This document shows, in pieces, positions 26,854 through 33,778 of a stretch of 64,000 nucleotides of DNA. This DNA is from Caenispirillum bisanense (GTDB lineage: Bacteria > Pseudomonadota > Alphaproteobacteria > Rhodospirillales > UBA2165). The position numbers and the translations under genes were made by a program. The notes under the pieces were generated by a model. It saw only the letters and a list, made by a program, of their open reading frames with translations. It made no database searches and was not told where the DNA came from. Position 1 is the first letter of the stretch. Each line of letters opens with the position of its first letter. The stretch lies in contig CAMDWJ010000015.1 in the NCBI GenBank assembly GCA_945877815.1, forward strand, positions 30,776 through 94,775, read 5' to 3'.

Positions 26854-26937
26854 TCAGGCGATGACGAGCCAGACATAGCCGGCGGTGAAGAACAGCATCA
26901 GGGCGGCGCCGTCCTTGAGGTAGGTCATGGTTCTCAT
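26854..26937 (-). CDS. 27-residue single-span membrane protein
   Basis: Too short for the ORF track. The minus strand reads MRTMTYLKDGAALMLFFTAGYVWLVIA followed by TGA, that is, a charged N-terminus and one hydrophobic span of about 17 residues. A good ribosome site GGGAG lies nine bases before the ATG. Coding potential rests on that site and the membrane-protein pattern; no family is recognised. It converges on the thioesterase gene and sits near the repeat-rich gap, so it may be a stress-linked small membrane protein, but this is inference. Confidence 0.5.
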   Translation of the reverse strand: MRTMTYLKDGAALMLFFTAGYVWLVIA

Positions 26938-27061
26938 GTGCGTTATCTCCCGTTCGAGGTGCGATGAGGGGATAAAAGCACAATAAGAACAAAATAGAAA
27001 CATTTTAATTTACATAGGAAAAACAGATGGTTATGGAATCCCAACTTCTGCCCATAGCATC

Positions 27062-27150
27062 CCGTCATGCCCCGACTTGTTCGGGGCATCCATTCTGAAA
27101 TCGGGTCGGTGCTGCCATGGATCCCCCGGACAAGCCGGGGGATGACGAGG
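27062..27150. repeat. Dispersed palindromic repeat, copy B
   Basis: Two GC-rich hairpins, CCCCGACTTGTTCGGGG and CCCCCGGACAAGCCGGGGG, lie inside an outer pair CCGTCAT...ATGACGAGG. The design is the same as in copy A at 26299-26383, with the outer CGTCAT and TCCAT motifs shared. Confidence 0.8.
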
Positions 27151-27348
27151 GCGTTTACACTCTTTACCTCAATGGTGCAGGGCCCCATAAATAATCCCCG
27201 GTTAAATGGAATTATATTCTTGACTCGCGAGGGCCATCCAGGCTAGACTGGCCGCAATTCTCGACCTTCAACGTTTCCCGCATCGCGCGGTCCCGAACAC
27301 GGAGCGGTGCGCGCGGACCAGTTCGGCCCGCCCGCCCCAAAAAACAAT

Positions 27349-27469
27349 GTCGATAGGGCGCCTATTTCCAGTCGATCGCCGGATGATCCAATGTCGATCC
27401 GAGGTCGATGAGATGTCGATCCGATGTCGATGGTCTGTCGGCCCAAAGTCGTTCCGATGTCGATGCCTC
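27349..27469. repeat. Imperfect tandem repeat with exact 11-bp period (11 units)
   Basis: Starting at 27349 every eleventh base opens a unit, most of which begin GTCGAT. The consensus is GTCGATCCGAT; units 5 to 8 and 11 keep GTCGAT exactly, unit 9 is GTCGGC, unit 10 is GTCGTT, and units 2 and 4 are the most worn. The register never slips over 121 bases. The repeat is 80 bases behind the cytochrome c stop and outside any convincing ORF. Confidence 0.9.
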
Positions 27470-27548
27470 GGGCCGAAAAAATGGAGGAAAATCTGGATTT
27501 TCGGGGTAGCAGGAGGCGGTGACGATTTTTGCGGCGGGGAAGTCCCCC

Positions 27549-28031
27549 TCAGTGATGTTCGAAACCGCCCAGCATATTGGCGCGCATTTGGCGGTCGCGT
27601 ACCTCGTCCGGCCAGGTGCTTTTGATGAAGGCGATCACGGCCCAGATGTCGGGATCGCTTAAGCTTTCGCGATAGGCGGGCATCTCGCTGCGCTCGCCGC
27701 GCTTGGAGAAAATGCCGCCGCCGAGTTTGATGATGTCGAAGATCTGTCGGTCGGGATGCTGCCAAGTATGGCCGGTCTCGTCTTGCGGCGGGGCCGGAAC
27801 GGTGCCATCGGCGCGGCGCGTCTCCCAACCTTTTTGTCCTTCCAGGTTGGCGCCGTGGCAGCGCGCGCAATGTTCGACGTAGTGCGCCTGGCCGCGCGCC
27901 ATGGTGGCTGGATCGAACCCGGTGCCGCGCCCCGCGAACGAGCCGGTGAGAACGATATAGCCGACCGCAGCCGTAGCGACGAAGAGATAGACGGCGCCGA
28001 ACCACACGACCTTTTTGATCAGCGGGTCCAT
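27549..28031 (-). CDS. Membrane-anchored c-type cytochrome
   Basis: A 160-residue class I cytochrome c. One N-terminal transmembrane anchor (VVWFGAVYLFVATAAVGYIVL) places the haem domain in the periplasm. The haem site is CARCH near residue 56, and the distal Met ligand is likely in EMPAYRESLSD. It resembles cytochrome subunits that donate or accept electrons in small dehydrogenase or oxidase chains; its partner is not known here. It starts 27 bases behind ridA on the same strand and may be at the tail of the psp-ridA run, although functional links are unclear. Confidence 0.88.
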   Translation of the reverse strand: MDPLIKKVVWFGAVYLFVATAAVGYIVLTGSFAGRGTGFDPATMARGQAHYVEHCARCHGANLEGQKGWETRRADGTVPAPPQDETGHTWQHPDRQIFDIIKLGGGIFSKRGERSEMPAYRESLSDPDIWAVIAFIKSTWPDEVRDRQMRANMLGGFEHH

Positions 28032-28058
28032 GAGGCGAAGCCTATCGTTTTCGTTCGA

Positions 28059-28451
28059 TTACGGACGCGCCGCGACCGCCTCGATCTCGATCATCAGGCT
28101 GTGATGGGCAAGGCCCTGGACGATCAGGAAGGTACTGGTCGGGCGGTGATCGCCGAGATGTTTGGCGCGCGCGGCGCTGGAGGGTTCGCGGTAAGCGCGG
28201 TCGGTCACGAAGACCTTGAGCGTGACGATGTCCTTCGCTCCGAGCCCTTGCGATTTCAGGATCGCGAGCAGGTTGGTATAGGCGACGTCGGCCTGTTCCT
28301 CGATCGTCGAGGGCACGCTGCCGTCCGGCCGCTCACCCACCTGGCCCGCGGTATAGATGAGGTCCGTGCCGGCCTTGACGATTGCGCCATGCGAATAGGG
28401 GCCGCCGGGCGCGCGGACGTCGGACGGTTTCGGATTGAAAAATTCAGTCAT
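28059..28451 (-). CDS. RidA-family (YjgF) protein
   Basis: A 130-residue RidA/YjgF member. YTAGQVGERPDGSVPSTIEEQADVAYTNLLAIL and KVFVTDRAYREPS cover the conserved core, and FLIVQGLAHHSLMIEIEAVA is the family end. RidA proper hydrolyses reactive enamines and imines from PLP enzymes, with a conserved Arg near residue 105; here that position is not an obvious Arg, so it may be a RidA relative with another substrate. A ribosome site AGAGAG precedes the ATG and a short inverted repeat (28460-28490) lies just upstream. Confidence 0.82.
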   Translation of the reverse strand: MTEFFNPKPSDVRAPGGPYSHGAIVKAGTDLIYTAGQVGERPDGSVPSTIEEQADVAYTNLLAILKSQGLGAKDIVTLKVFVTDRAYREPSSAARAKHLGDHRPTSTFLIVQGLAHHSLMIEIEAVAARP

Positions 28452-28459
28452 GTCACTCT

Positions 28460-28490
28460 CTCTAAGATATTGCTTACGGCTGTCTTAGAG
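28460..28490. promoter_or_regulatory. Short inverted repeat upstream of ridA
   Basis: CTCTAAGA and TCTTAGAG are perfect 8-base arms 15 bases apart, between the pspD-like stop and the ridA start. It may be a weak stop for the psp operon or an operator for ridA. Confidence 0.35.
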
Positions 28491-28506
28491 GGTCGTGCGG
28501 CCCGGT

Positions 28507-28719
28507 TCAACGCACGCGGCGAACCACTGCGCGCAGTTTCTTGCGTTCCTTCAGATATTGCGCACCCTCACGGGCAAGACCGAAACCATCGCGCGCGAGC
28601 GAAATCACGCTCGGCAGCAAGAGGATCGCGCCCATGGGTGTCAGCTTGCCCGCGACCAGGACGCCGCGCAGCGCCCAGACGGCGAGGCCGAGATCGACGG
28701 TGCGGGTCAGATTGCGCAT
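28507..28719 (-). CDS. Small membrane protein at the PspD position
   Basis: A 70-residue protein, MRNLTRTVDLGLAVWALRGVLVAG..., with one or two hydrophobic stretches (residues 10-45) and a basic end KERKKLRAVVRRVR. Its ATG overlaps the pspC stop (TAATG), so it is translated with the psp operon. E. coli PspD is a 73-residue protein at the same place, but sequence similarity is weak by eye, so the call is positional. It probably works at the inner membrane with PspB and PspC. Confidence 0.7.
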   Translation of the reverse strand: MRNLTRTVDLGLAVWALRGVLVAGKLTPMGAILLLPSVISLARDGFGLAREGAQYLKERKKLRAVVRRVR

Positions 28720-29111
28720 TACAGCTTCCGAAAATCGCGGCGCAGCTTGAACTCGCTCGAGGTGACAAACGCCTCGGCGTCGCGGATGCGCTTCTCGACC
28801 GCGCGGTATTTGGTCTGGATGTCCGAGACCGTGGCTTTGGGATCGACGCGGGTGCGGCGCCAGAACCGCTCATCGTCGGCATCGGCGTAGAGATCGACGG
28901 GCTTCGGTTTGAGGAAAAAACCCATGGAGAAATAGACGATCACCGTCATGAAGCTGAAGGCGAACAGCGAGATCACCGCGCCGACGCGCACAGCCCAGCG
29001 CGGTGCGCCGAAATAGTCGGCGACGCCGGCGCACACGCCCATCATCATGCCGTGTTCTGTATCGCGGTAGAGGCGGTTGGGGCTCCAGAAACGAGAGGGA
29101 CCGGTGGTCAT
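28719..29111 (-). CDS. pspC: Phage shock protein C
   Basis: A 130-residue PspC. The family signature RFWSPNRLYRDTEHGMMMGVCAGVADYFG is followed by one long hydrophobic segment (VRVGAVISLFAFSFMTVIVYFSMGFFL) and a soluble helical C-terminus with coiled-coil character. ATG 29111 overlaps the pspB stop (ATGA); the ORF start at 29126 is not used. PspB and PspC sense inner-membrane damage, for example by mislocalised secretins, and release PspA from PspF. Confidence 0.93.
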   Translation of the reverse strand: MTTGPSRFWSPNRLYRDTEHGMMMGVCAGVADYFGAPRWAVRVGAVISLFAFSFMTVIVYFSMGFFLKPKPVDLYADADDERFWRRTRVDPKATVSDIQTKYRAVEKRIRDAEAFVTSSEFKLRRDFRKL

Positions 29112-29338
29112 AGACGTTCTCTCCAATCGGGCGCTTCCTCGTCGAGGATGCGCTCCAGGTTACGAATGCGGCCTTCCATTTTGCGCGCTGTCTCCCACAG
29201 ATCTGCGAGCAAGGCTTCGTCCGCGCTGGTGATGGCCTTCGATGTGCGCCAGCGCGTCGCATAGTGGGCGATGATCCAAATTGGCAGGACCACGATCACG
29301 ATCGTGAAGAGCAGGGGCACCAGAAATAGATCGGACAT
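29108..29338 (-). CDS. pspB: Phage shock protein B
   Basis: A 76-residue PspB: an N-terminal membrane helix (LVPLLFTIVIVVLPIWIIAHYAT) and a cytoplasmic coiled-coil tail (ADLWETARKMEGRIRNLERILDEEAPDWRER). Length and the RIRNLERILDEEAPDWR end are typical. The gene lies 55 bases after pspA and overlaps pspC, in the classic pspABC order. Confidence 0.93.
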   Translation of the reverse strand: MSDLFLVPLLFTIVIVVLPIWIIAHYATRWRTSKAITSADEALLADLWETARKMEGRIRNLERILDEEAPDWRERL

Positions 29339-29393
29339 GGAACTTCCTAGAATCTTCTCATGGCATTTTAAGGGCGGTCATTTTAAAGGCGGC

Positions 29394-30077
29394 TCACGCT
29401 TTGGTCACGGGAACCTGCGTGCCGCGCAGGCGTGCCTTAAGCTCGTTGAGTTCGTTTTCGACGCGCCCGTCGGTCTCAAGATCGGCAATCTCGTCGGCCA
29501 GCGACTTGCCGGCACCCAGAGTGTAAGATTCCGCCTCACCCTCCAAGGCATCGATCCGCTTTTCCAGCTTTTCGAAGCGGGTGAAGGCGTCGTCGACACG
29601 GCGATCGGTGACCTGCTTGCGGATGCGGATCTGCGAGGTCGCCGTGGCGGCGCGCGTCTGCATGGTCTTTTGCTTGGCGCTCGCCTCGCGCAGCTTGGCT
29701 TCCAGCTTGACGATGTCTTCCTCGTGATGGGCAAGTGCCGCATCGAGGCTTTCGAGGTCCTCGGCCAACAGCTTCGCCGTCTCTTCGAGCTTCGCCTTTT
29801 CGAGCAATGCGCCCTTGGCGAGGTCTTCGCGGTCCTTGGCGACGGCGAGTTCGGCCTTTTTCAGCCAATCGGCGCCGGCGGTCTCGATCCGGGCCAAGGT
29901 TCGCGTGGCCTCCTTGCGGTCCGCGATCAATTTGGCGGCATTGGCACGCACCTCGACCAGGGTCTCGTGCATCTCCTGGATCATGAGGCGAACGATTTTC
30001 TCAGGATCCTCCGCGCGATCGAGGATCGCGGTGACGTTGGAATTGATGATGTCGCCCAATCTGGAAAAAATACCCAT
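29394..30077 (-). CDS. pspA: Phage shock protein A
   Basis: A 227-residue PspA, an ESCRT-III-like coiled-coil protein. MGIFSRLGDIINSNVTAILDRAEDPEKIVRLMIQEM is the amphipathic membrane-binding start, followed by long coiled coils up to KARLRGTQV. PspA holds PspF inactive in unstressed cells and covers damaged inner membrane during stress. The true start is ATG 30077; the longer ORF from 30125 would run across the sigma-54 promoter. A -24/-12 promoter is seen at the right distance, so the operon pspABC plus the small gene is under PspF control. Confidence 0.95.
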   Translation of the reverse strand: MGIFSRLGDIINSNVTAILDRAEDPEKIVRLMIQEMHETLVEVRANAAKLIADRKEATRTLARIETAGADWLKKAELAVAKDREDLAKGALLEKAKLEETAKLLAEDLESLDAALAHHEEDIVKLEAKLREASAKQKTMQTRAATATSQIRIRKQVTDRRVDDAFTRFEKLEKRIDALEGEAESYTLGAGKSLADEIADLETDGRVENELNELKARLRGTQVPVTKA

Positions 30078-30109
30078 TACACTCTCCGAGTTCCGTTGAA
30101 CCAATAAGA

Positions 30110-30124
30110 GCAGGAAGCGTGCCA
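30110..30124 (-). promoter_or_regulatory. Sigma-54 promoter of the pspA operon
   Basis: On the minus strand TGGCACGCTTCCTGC gives GG and GC with exactly ten bases between, the -24/-12 spacing of sigma-54 promoters (consensus TGGCACG-N4-TTGC), with one change at the -12 TTGC. Transcription would start about 12 bases further on, roughly 20 bases before the pspA ATG. A near-match to the IHF consensus (TTTCAATAACTTA) lies immediately upstream. Confidence 0.88.
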
Positions 30125-30193
30125 ATCATAAGTTATTGAAAATAATAGATATATTTTTGAGATGCTAAAATAAAATTCTATAAAATGATAAAA

Positions 30194-30221
30194 TTAGCCA
30201 AATAATGAATTATTTAGCTAA
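30194..30221. promoter_or_regulatory. Candidate PspF enhancer site: 28-bp palindrome
   Basis: TTAGCCAAATAAT and ATTATTTAGCTAA are inverted with one mismatch over 13 bases. The palindrome lies about 80-100 bases upstream of the -24/-12 promoter, where an activator site is expected. The GCTAA ends resemble the PspF sites of enterobacteria as I remember them (TAGTGTAATTCGCTAACT). The surrounding 120 bases are strikingly AT-rich. Confidence 0.6.
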
Positions 30222-30300
30222 CATAACGTAATCTCGAGTGTCTTCGATGCTCGGCCTTCTTTTCTTGACCGGGCTGCGGGTGCGAGTTCACATCGTCGGC

Positions 30301-30855
30301 ATGAGACTGTTCCTGTCGTTCGCCGCTTGGTTAACGTTCGTCGTGCCCGTCTACGCCCAGGGGCCGGCGCCTGACGACGGCGCGCGTGCGCAGGCGGTCC
30401 GGATCGCCACCGATTGGCTGCAAAAGAATACGGTCTATAAGCAGATCCCCGAGCTGCGCACCTGGGTGCCGCTATCGAATGCGCAGATGGCCGAGCAGGC
30501 CCGGCGCGGCGGCGTGCTGGGCGATGCGACTCAGGCTTCGGCCATTTACGTTTGCGGCAAGGACATGATGTATATCCGCGAGGGCGTCAATTTCGGCGAT
30601 GTCGCCGTGTTGTCGCTACTGGTCCATGAACTGACCCACCATGCCCAATGCCTGAACCGTATGCCAATGACGGATCTGTGCAAAATCGAGCGCGAGGCCT
30701 ATGTGAATCAGCAGCGCTTCGTTCGCGACCTGCCGGCCCGGCTGGCCCAGGCCAATCAGCCGATGCCGCCTACGCAGGTCAAGGAACTGAACGATTTCGC
30801 TACGGGGATAGACGGGATCGTCGAAACCGTGTGCCTGGCGGCGCGTTCTCGTTAA
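30301..30855 (+). CDS. Secreted protein with HExxH motif (DUF6647-like) inside the psp locus
   Basis: A 184-residue protein with a signal peptide MRLFLSFAAWLTFVVPVYAQ. VAVLSLLVHELTHHAQCLNRMP near residue 115 has an HExxH zinc motif, and CKIEREAYVNQQRFV may contain the third ligand Glu. Similar proteins are annotated as DUF6647, from memory. It lies between the divergent pspA operon and pspF, in the same direction as pspF with 47 bases in between, and thus may share regulation. ATG 30301 was chosen because it starts the signal peptide; 30238 would put 21 extra residues before it. A role in envelope stress (proteolysis of misfolded periplasmic protein) is a guess. Confidence 0.78.
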   Translation: MRLFLSFAAWLTFVVPVYAQGPAPDDGARAQAVRIATDWLQKNTVYKQIPELRTWVPLSNAQMAEQARRGGVLGDATQASAIYVCGKDMMYIREGVNFGDVAVLSLLVHELTHHAQCLNRMPMTDLCKIEREAYVNQQRFVRDLPARLAQANQPMPPTQVKELNDFATGIDGIVETVCLAARSR

Positions 30856-30868
30856 TAAATCTATGAAG

Positions 30869-30883
30869 TAGCTAATTTCGCTA
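30869..30883. promoter_or_regulatory. PspF-like site upstream of pspF
   Basis: TAGCTAATTTCGCTA lies 20 bases before the pspF ATG. It shares TAxxTAATTxxGCTA-like features with the enterobacterial PspF box (TAGTGTAATTCGCTAACT, recalled from the literature). A site here would allow PspF to repress its own gene, as in E. coli. Confidence 0.5.
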
Positions 30884-30902
30884 TTTTATAGGATGTTTAG
30901 AA

Positions 30903-31922
30903 ATGGAACAGCTCCCCGAACTTCCGCCACTGATCGGCGAAGCGCCGCACTTCCTCGATCTGATGGAGCGCGTGCAGCTGGCGGCCCCTCAGGACCGGCC
31001 CCTGCTGGTCATCGGCGAGCGCGGCACCGGCAAGGAGCTCATAGCCAATCGCTTGCATTTTTTATCCAAACGCTGGCAGGGGCCGTTCGTCGAGCTTAAT
31101 TGCGCATCGCTGCCGGAGACCTTGCTGGAAACCGAGTTGTTCGGGCACGAGGTTGGCGCTTTCACGGGTGCCACCCAGCGCCGCATCGGCCGCTTCGAGG
31201 TCGCCAACGGCGGCACCTTGTTCCTGGACGAAATCGCCAACGCGACGCTGAAGGCGCAGGAGAAAATTCTGCGCGCGATCGAATATGGCACTTTCGAGCG
31301 CGTCGGCGGCAACCGCACCATTTCCGTCGATGTGCGAGTGATCGGCGCCACAAATGCCGATCTACCGTCCGAAGCCGAGGCCGGACGTTTCCGCGCCGAC
31401 CTGCTCGACCGTTTGTCGTTCGACGTACTCACCGTGCCGCCGTTGCGCGCGCGCACCGAGGATATCGCGCTGCTGGCCGATCACTTCGGCCGCGCCATGG
31501 CGGGCGAGTTGGGCTGGGCGAGCTTTCCAGGATTTTCCGAGGATTCGCTGGCGCGCCTGGTCGCTCATCCCTGGCCGGGCAATGTGCGCGAGCTGCGCAA
31601 TTCGGTGGAACGCGCGGTCTATTTGCACGGCGAGCCGGACCGTCCCGTCGATAAACTTGTTCTCGATCCCTTTGCCTCGCCCTTCCGCCCCGTACGTGCT
31701 GTGGAGAAATCCGTTTTCGTCGCGCCCGCCGCCGACCCTGTAGCTCCATTGGTCAGCGCGCGCCAACCGATCGATCTCAAACAAACCCTGGCGGAGATCG
31801 AAGCGCGGCTGTTGCGTGAAGGGCTGGAGGTCAATCGGCACAACCAGAAAGAAGCTGCCAAGCACCTTGGACTCGGTTACCATCAGTTTCGCGCGCGCCT
31901 GCGCAAATACGCCATCGGCTAA
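30903..31922 (+). CDS. pspF: Phage shock operon transcriptional activator PspF
   Basis: A 339-residue sigma-54 activator without an N-terminal receiver domain, as in PspF. The AAA+ domain has Walker A GERGTGKELIAN near residue 38, the sigma-54-contacting loop GAFTGA near 86 and Walker B GGTLFLDEIAN near 102. PWPGNVRELRNSVERAVYL is the end of the AAA+ module. A Fis-type helix-turn-helix (KEAAKHLGLGYHQFRARLRKY) ends the protein. PspA binding keeps such activators off. ATG 30903 is preceded by the weak ribosome site AGGATGTTTAG. Confidence 0.94.
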   Translation: MEQLPELPPLIGEAPHFLDLMERVQLAAPQDRPLLVIGERGTGKELIANRLHFLSKRWQGPFVELNCASLPETLLETELFGHEVGAFTGATQRRIGRFEVANGGTLFLDEIANATLKAQEKILRAIEYGTFERVGGNRTISVDVRVIGATNADLPSEAEAGRFRADLLDRLSFDVLTVPPLRARTEDIALLADHFGRAMAGELGWASFPGFSEDSLARLVAHPWPGNVRELRNSVERAVYLHGEPDRPVDKLVLDPFASPFRPVRAVEKSVFVAPAADPVAPLVSARQPIDLKQTLAEIEARLLREGLEVNRHNQKEAAKHLGLGYHQFRARLRKYAIG

Positions 31923-32012
31923 AAATTTCCACAGCCGTGGAACGGAAGCATCGTAGTCGCGTTGACGCTACACGGTGGGATAAGCCATTCGATAAAAGTT
32001 GGAGGGACTCGC

Positions 32013-32741
32013 ATGTCGTTGAGCGGGAGTAGGCGGCGTTCTCGTCGCCGGCACACCAAGCGCGCCGTCATCGGACTTACGATCTGCGCAGGGATCGTTG
32101 CGCTGATCTTCACGTCCTATATGGTCGGCGGCAGTTTCGCGGAGCGGGAAGTCGCGCGATTGCAAAGGGAGATCACGCAGTTCAAGGATCGGCTCGGCGC
32201 GCTGGACGAGCAGAGCGTGAAATTTCAAATCGATTCGCGCGAAGCCACCTTGCAGCAGCAGCATTGGAAACAGCTTTATGAGCGCGACGTGCCGACGGGG
32301 CCGGCCAAGGATTTGCACGCCCGGATTCAGGCGCGGATCGTCGAAGGTATTTATCCGGCGCGGCTGGCGCTCGCGATCGACGGCGTCGTGAACGAGCCGG
32401 CCTGCGACGAAAAGCCGGTGACCAAACGTTTCATCGTGCGCACGCCCGCGCTGCCGAGCGGCAATGATTCCGTAGGGTTCGCCGACAATGCGATCACCGT
32501 TACCGCGGAAGGAAAATCCGCCTCCGACGGCAGCGGCAATGCGCGCGCGATTTTCGATGCCGCGCAACCCGTACACGTCTCGTTTCTGCGACTCGGTGGT
32601 GGCAAAGTGGATATCACGGGAGTCCTGCCGATCCAACAATCGGTGATGACGGAGACGGCGGAATACCGTTTCAATCTGGTCGTCAGCGACACGAAGGGTT
32701 TCGTGAACGTGACCGCCGATCGTTGCCGTGCGCCCGGCTAA
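32013..32741 (+). CDS. Membrane-anchored coiled-coil protein of unknown function
   Basis: A 242-residue protein not assigned to a family. The N-terminus is very basic (SRRRSRRRHTKRAVIG), followed by one transmembrane helix (LTICAGIVALIFTSYMV) and a coiled coil (REVARLQREITQFKDRLGALDEQ). The periplasmic C-terminal half ends with a Cys pair (PACDEK and TADRCRAPG). Topology would be cytoplasmic N-terminus and periplasmic body, as for some cell-division or pilus accessory proteins such as PilN/FimB-like, which is only an analogy. ATG 32013 follows a perfect GGAGGG ribosome site. It stands between pspF and the transporter operon. Confidence 0.75.
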   Translation: MSLSGSRRRSRRRHTKRAVIGLTICAGIVALIFTSYMVGGSFAEREVARLQREITQFKDRLGALDEQSVKFQIDSREATLQQQHWKQLYERDVPTGPAKDLHARIQARIVEGIYPARLALAIDGVVNEPACDEKPVTKRFIVRTPALPSGNDSVGFADNAITVTAEGKSASDGSGNARAIFDAAQPVHVSFLRLGGGKVDITGVLPIQQSVMTETAEYRFNLVVSDTKGFVNVTADRCRAPG

Positions 32742-33778
32742 GCTGGGACGGCAGGCCGCGTCATCGCTTGCGTGATCTCGGCGAGGGTGAGCCGGCCCAT
32801 CACTTGGTCGCCGGGGCCTACTACCAATCCCGTGGCGGCGCCCTCGCGCGCCAAAAGAGCGGCGGCATCTTCGAGCGCCATGGCGGCGGGAATATGCGGC
32901 CCGGATGTAGCAATGTGCGGATCGATGTGCCCCTTGGACAGGATGGCGCGCACGGTGAGCGCGCGGCCGCGATTGATGCCCTGCACGAATTCAGCGATAT
33001 GGGAATCGGCGGGGCGCAGCACAACATCTTCCGGGCTCGCATCTTGAAGCAGATTGCCGTCGCGCATGATAGCGACACGATCACCGAGGCGAAGCGCTTC
33101 GTCGAGATCGTGAGTGATAAACAGGATCGTTTTCTGGAGTTCGGCTTGCAGCGCCAAAAGTACATCCTGCATTTCGCATCGGATCAACGGATCGAGCGCA
33201 CCGAAGGGTTCGTCCATCAGCAAAATTTCAGCGCCGGCGCACAAGGCGCGTGCAAGGCCGACGCGCTGTTGCATTCCGCCCGACAGTTCGGCCGGAACGC
33301 GACCCTCGTAACCGGTGAGACCGACCCTTTCGATCCACTCCTGCGCCCTCGTGTGCCGAACTTTCTTTTCGATCCCTTGGACTTCGAGCCCATAGGCGAC
33401 ATTGTCGCGCACATTCTTGTGCGGAAAGAGTGCGAAGCGTTGGAACACCATGGCGATCTTCTGCCGGCGGAATTCCATCAATTCGTTGGCAGTGAATTTC
33501 GTGATGTCCTGGCCGTCGATCGTCACCGATCCCGCCGTGGGTTCGATCAGCCGATTGACGAGACGGATCAAGGTCGACTTGCCAGATCCCGACAGGCCCA
33601 TCACCACATGGATGTACTCAGCCTCGATATCGAGATCGATATCCTTGAGCGCCAGCACGTGCCCCATCGTGTCGAGCAGCTGGTGCTTGGTCAGCCCGTC
33701 GCGCGCGAGTTTTAGCGCCATCTCGGGCTCGGGACCGAAGATCTTCGTCAGGCCGCGCAGTTCGATCTTGCCGCTCAT
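32738..33778 (-). CDS. Glycine betaine/proline-type ABC transporter ATP-binding protein
   Basis: A 346-residue ATPase of the ProV/OpuAA type. The family start IELRGLTKIFGPEPEMALKLARDGL is followed by Walker A MGLSGSGKSTLIRLV, signature LSGGMQQRVGLARALC and Walker B ILLMDEPFGALDP. The C-terminal 75 residues (MALEDAAALLAREGAA...) are a reduced CBS-like module, which in OpuA senses ionic strength. ATG 33778 overlaps the permease stop (ATGA). The track ORF reaching to 34942 is an overlong reading. Substrate is likely a quaternary amine such as betaine, choline or carnitine. Confidence 0.92.
   Translation of the reverse strand: MSGKIELRGLTKIFGPEPEMALKLARDGLTKHQLLDTMGHVLALKDIDLDIEAEYIHVVMGLSGSGKSTLIRLVNRLIEPTAGSVTIDGQDITKFTANELMEFRRQKIAMVFQRFALFPHKNVRDNVAYGLEVQGIEKKVRHTRAQEWIERVGLTGYEGRVPAELSGGMQQRVGLARALCAGAEILLMDEPFGALDPLIRCEMQDVLLALQAELQKTILFITHDLDEALRLGDRVAIMRDGNLLQDASPEDVVLRPADSHIAEFVQGINRGRALTVRAILSKGHIDPHIATSGPHIPAAMALEDAAALLAREGAATGLVVGPGDQVMGRLTLAEITQAMTRPAVPA

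Larger units (their letters stand above)
26938..27548. other. 611-base gene-free region with two repeat types
   Basis: No gene is supported between the 27-residue ORF and the cytochrome c gene. The stretch begins AT-rich (to about 27050), holds palindromic repeat copy B (27062-27150), then an AT-rich patch near 27180-27220 and the 11-base-period repeat (27349-27469). The ORF 27268-28005 of the track is an out-of-frame reading through the repeat and is not coding. Confidence 0.6.

Noticed and set aside
27268-28005. 245-residue ORF covering the cytochrome c region and the 11-bp repeat
   Set aside because: It reads the cytochrome c gene out of frame and passes through the repeat; the haem motif CxxCH is only in the other frame.
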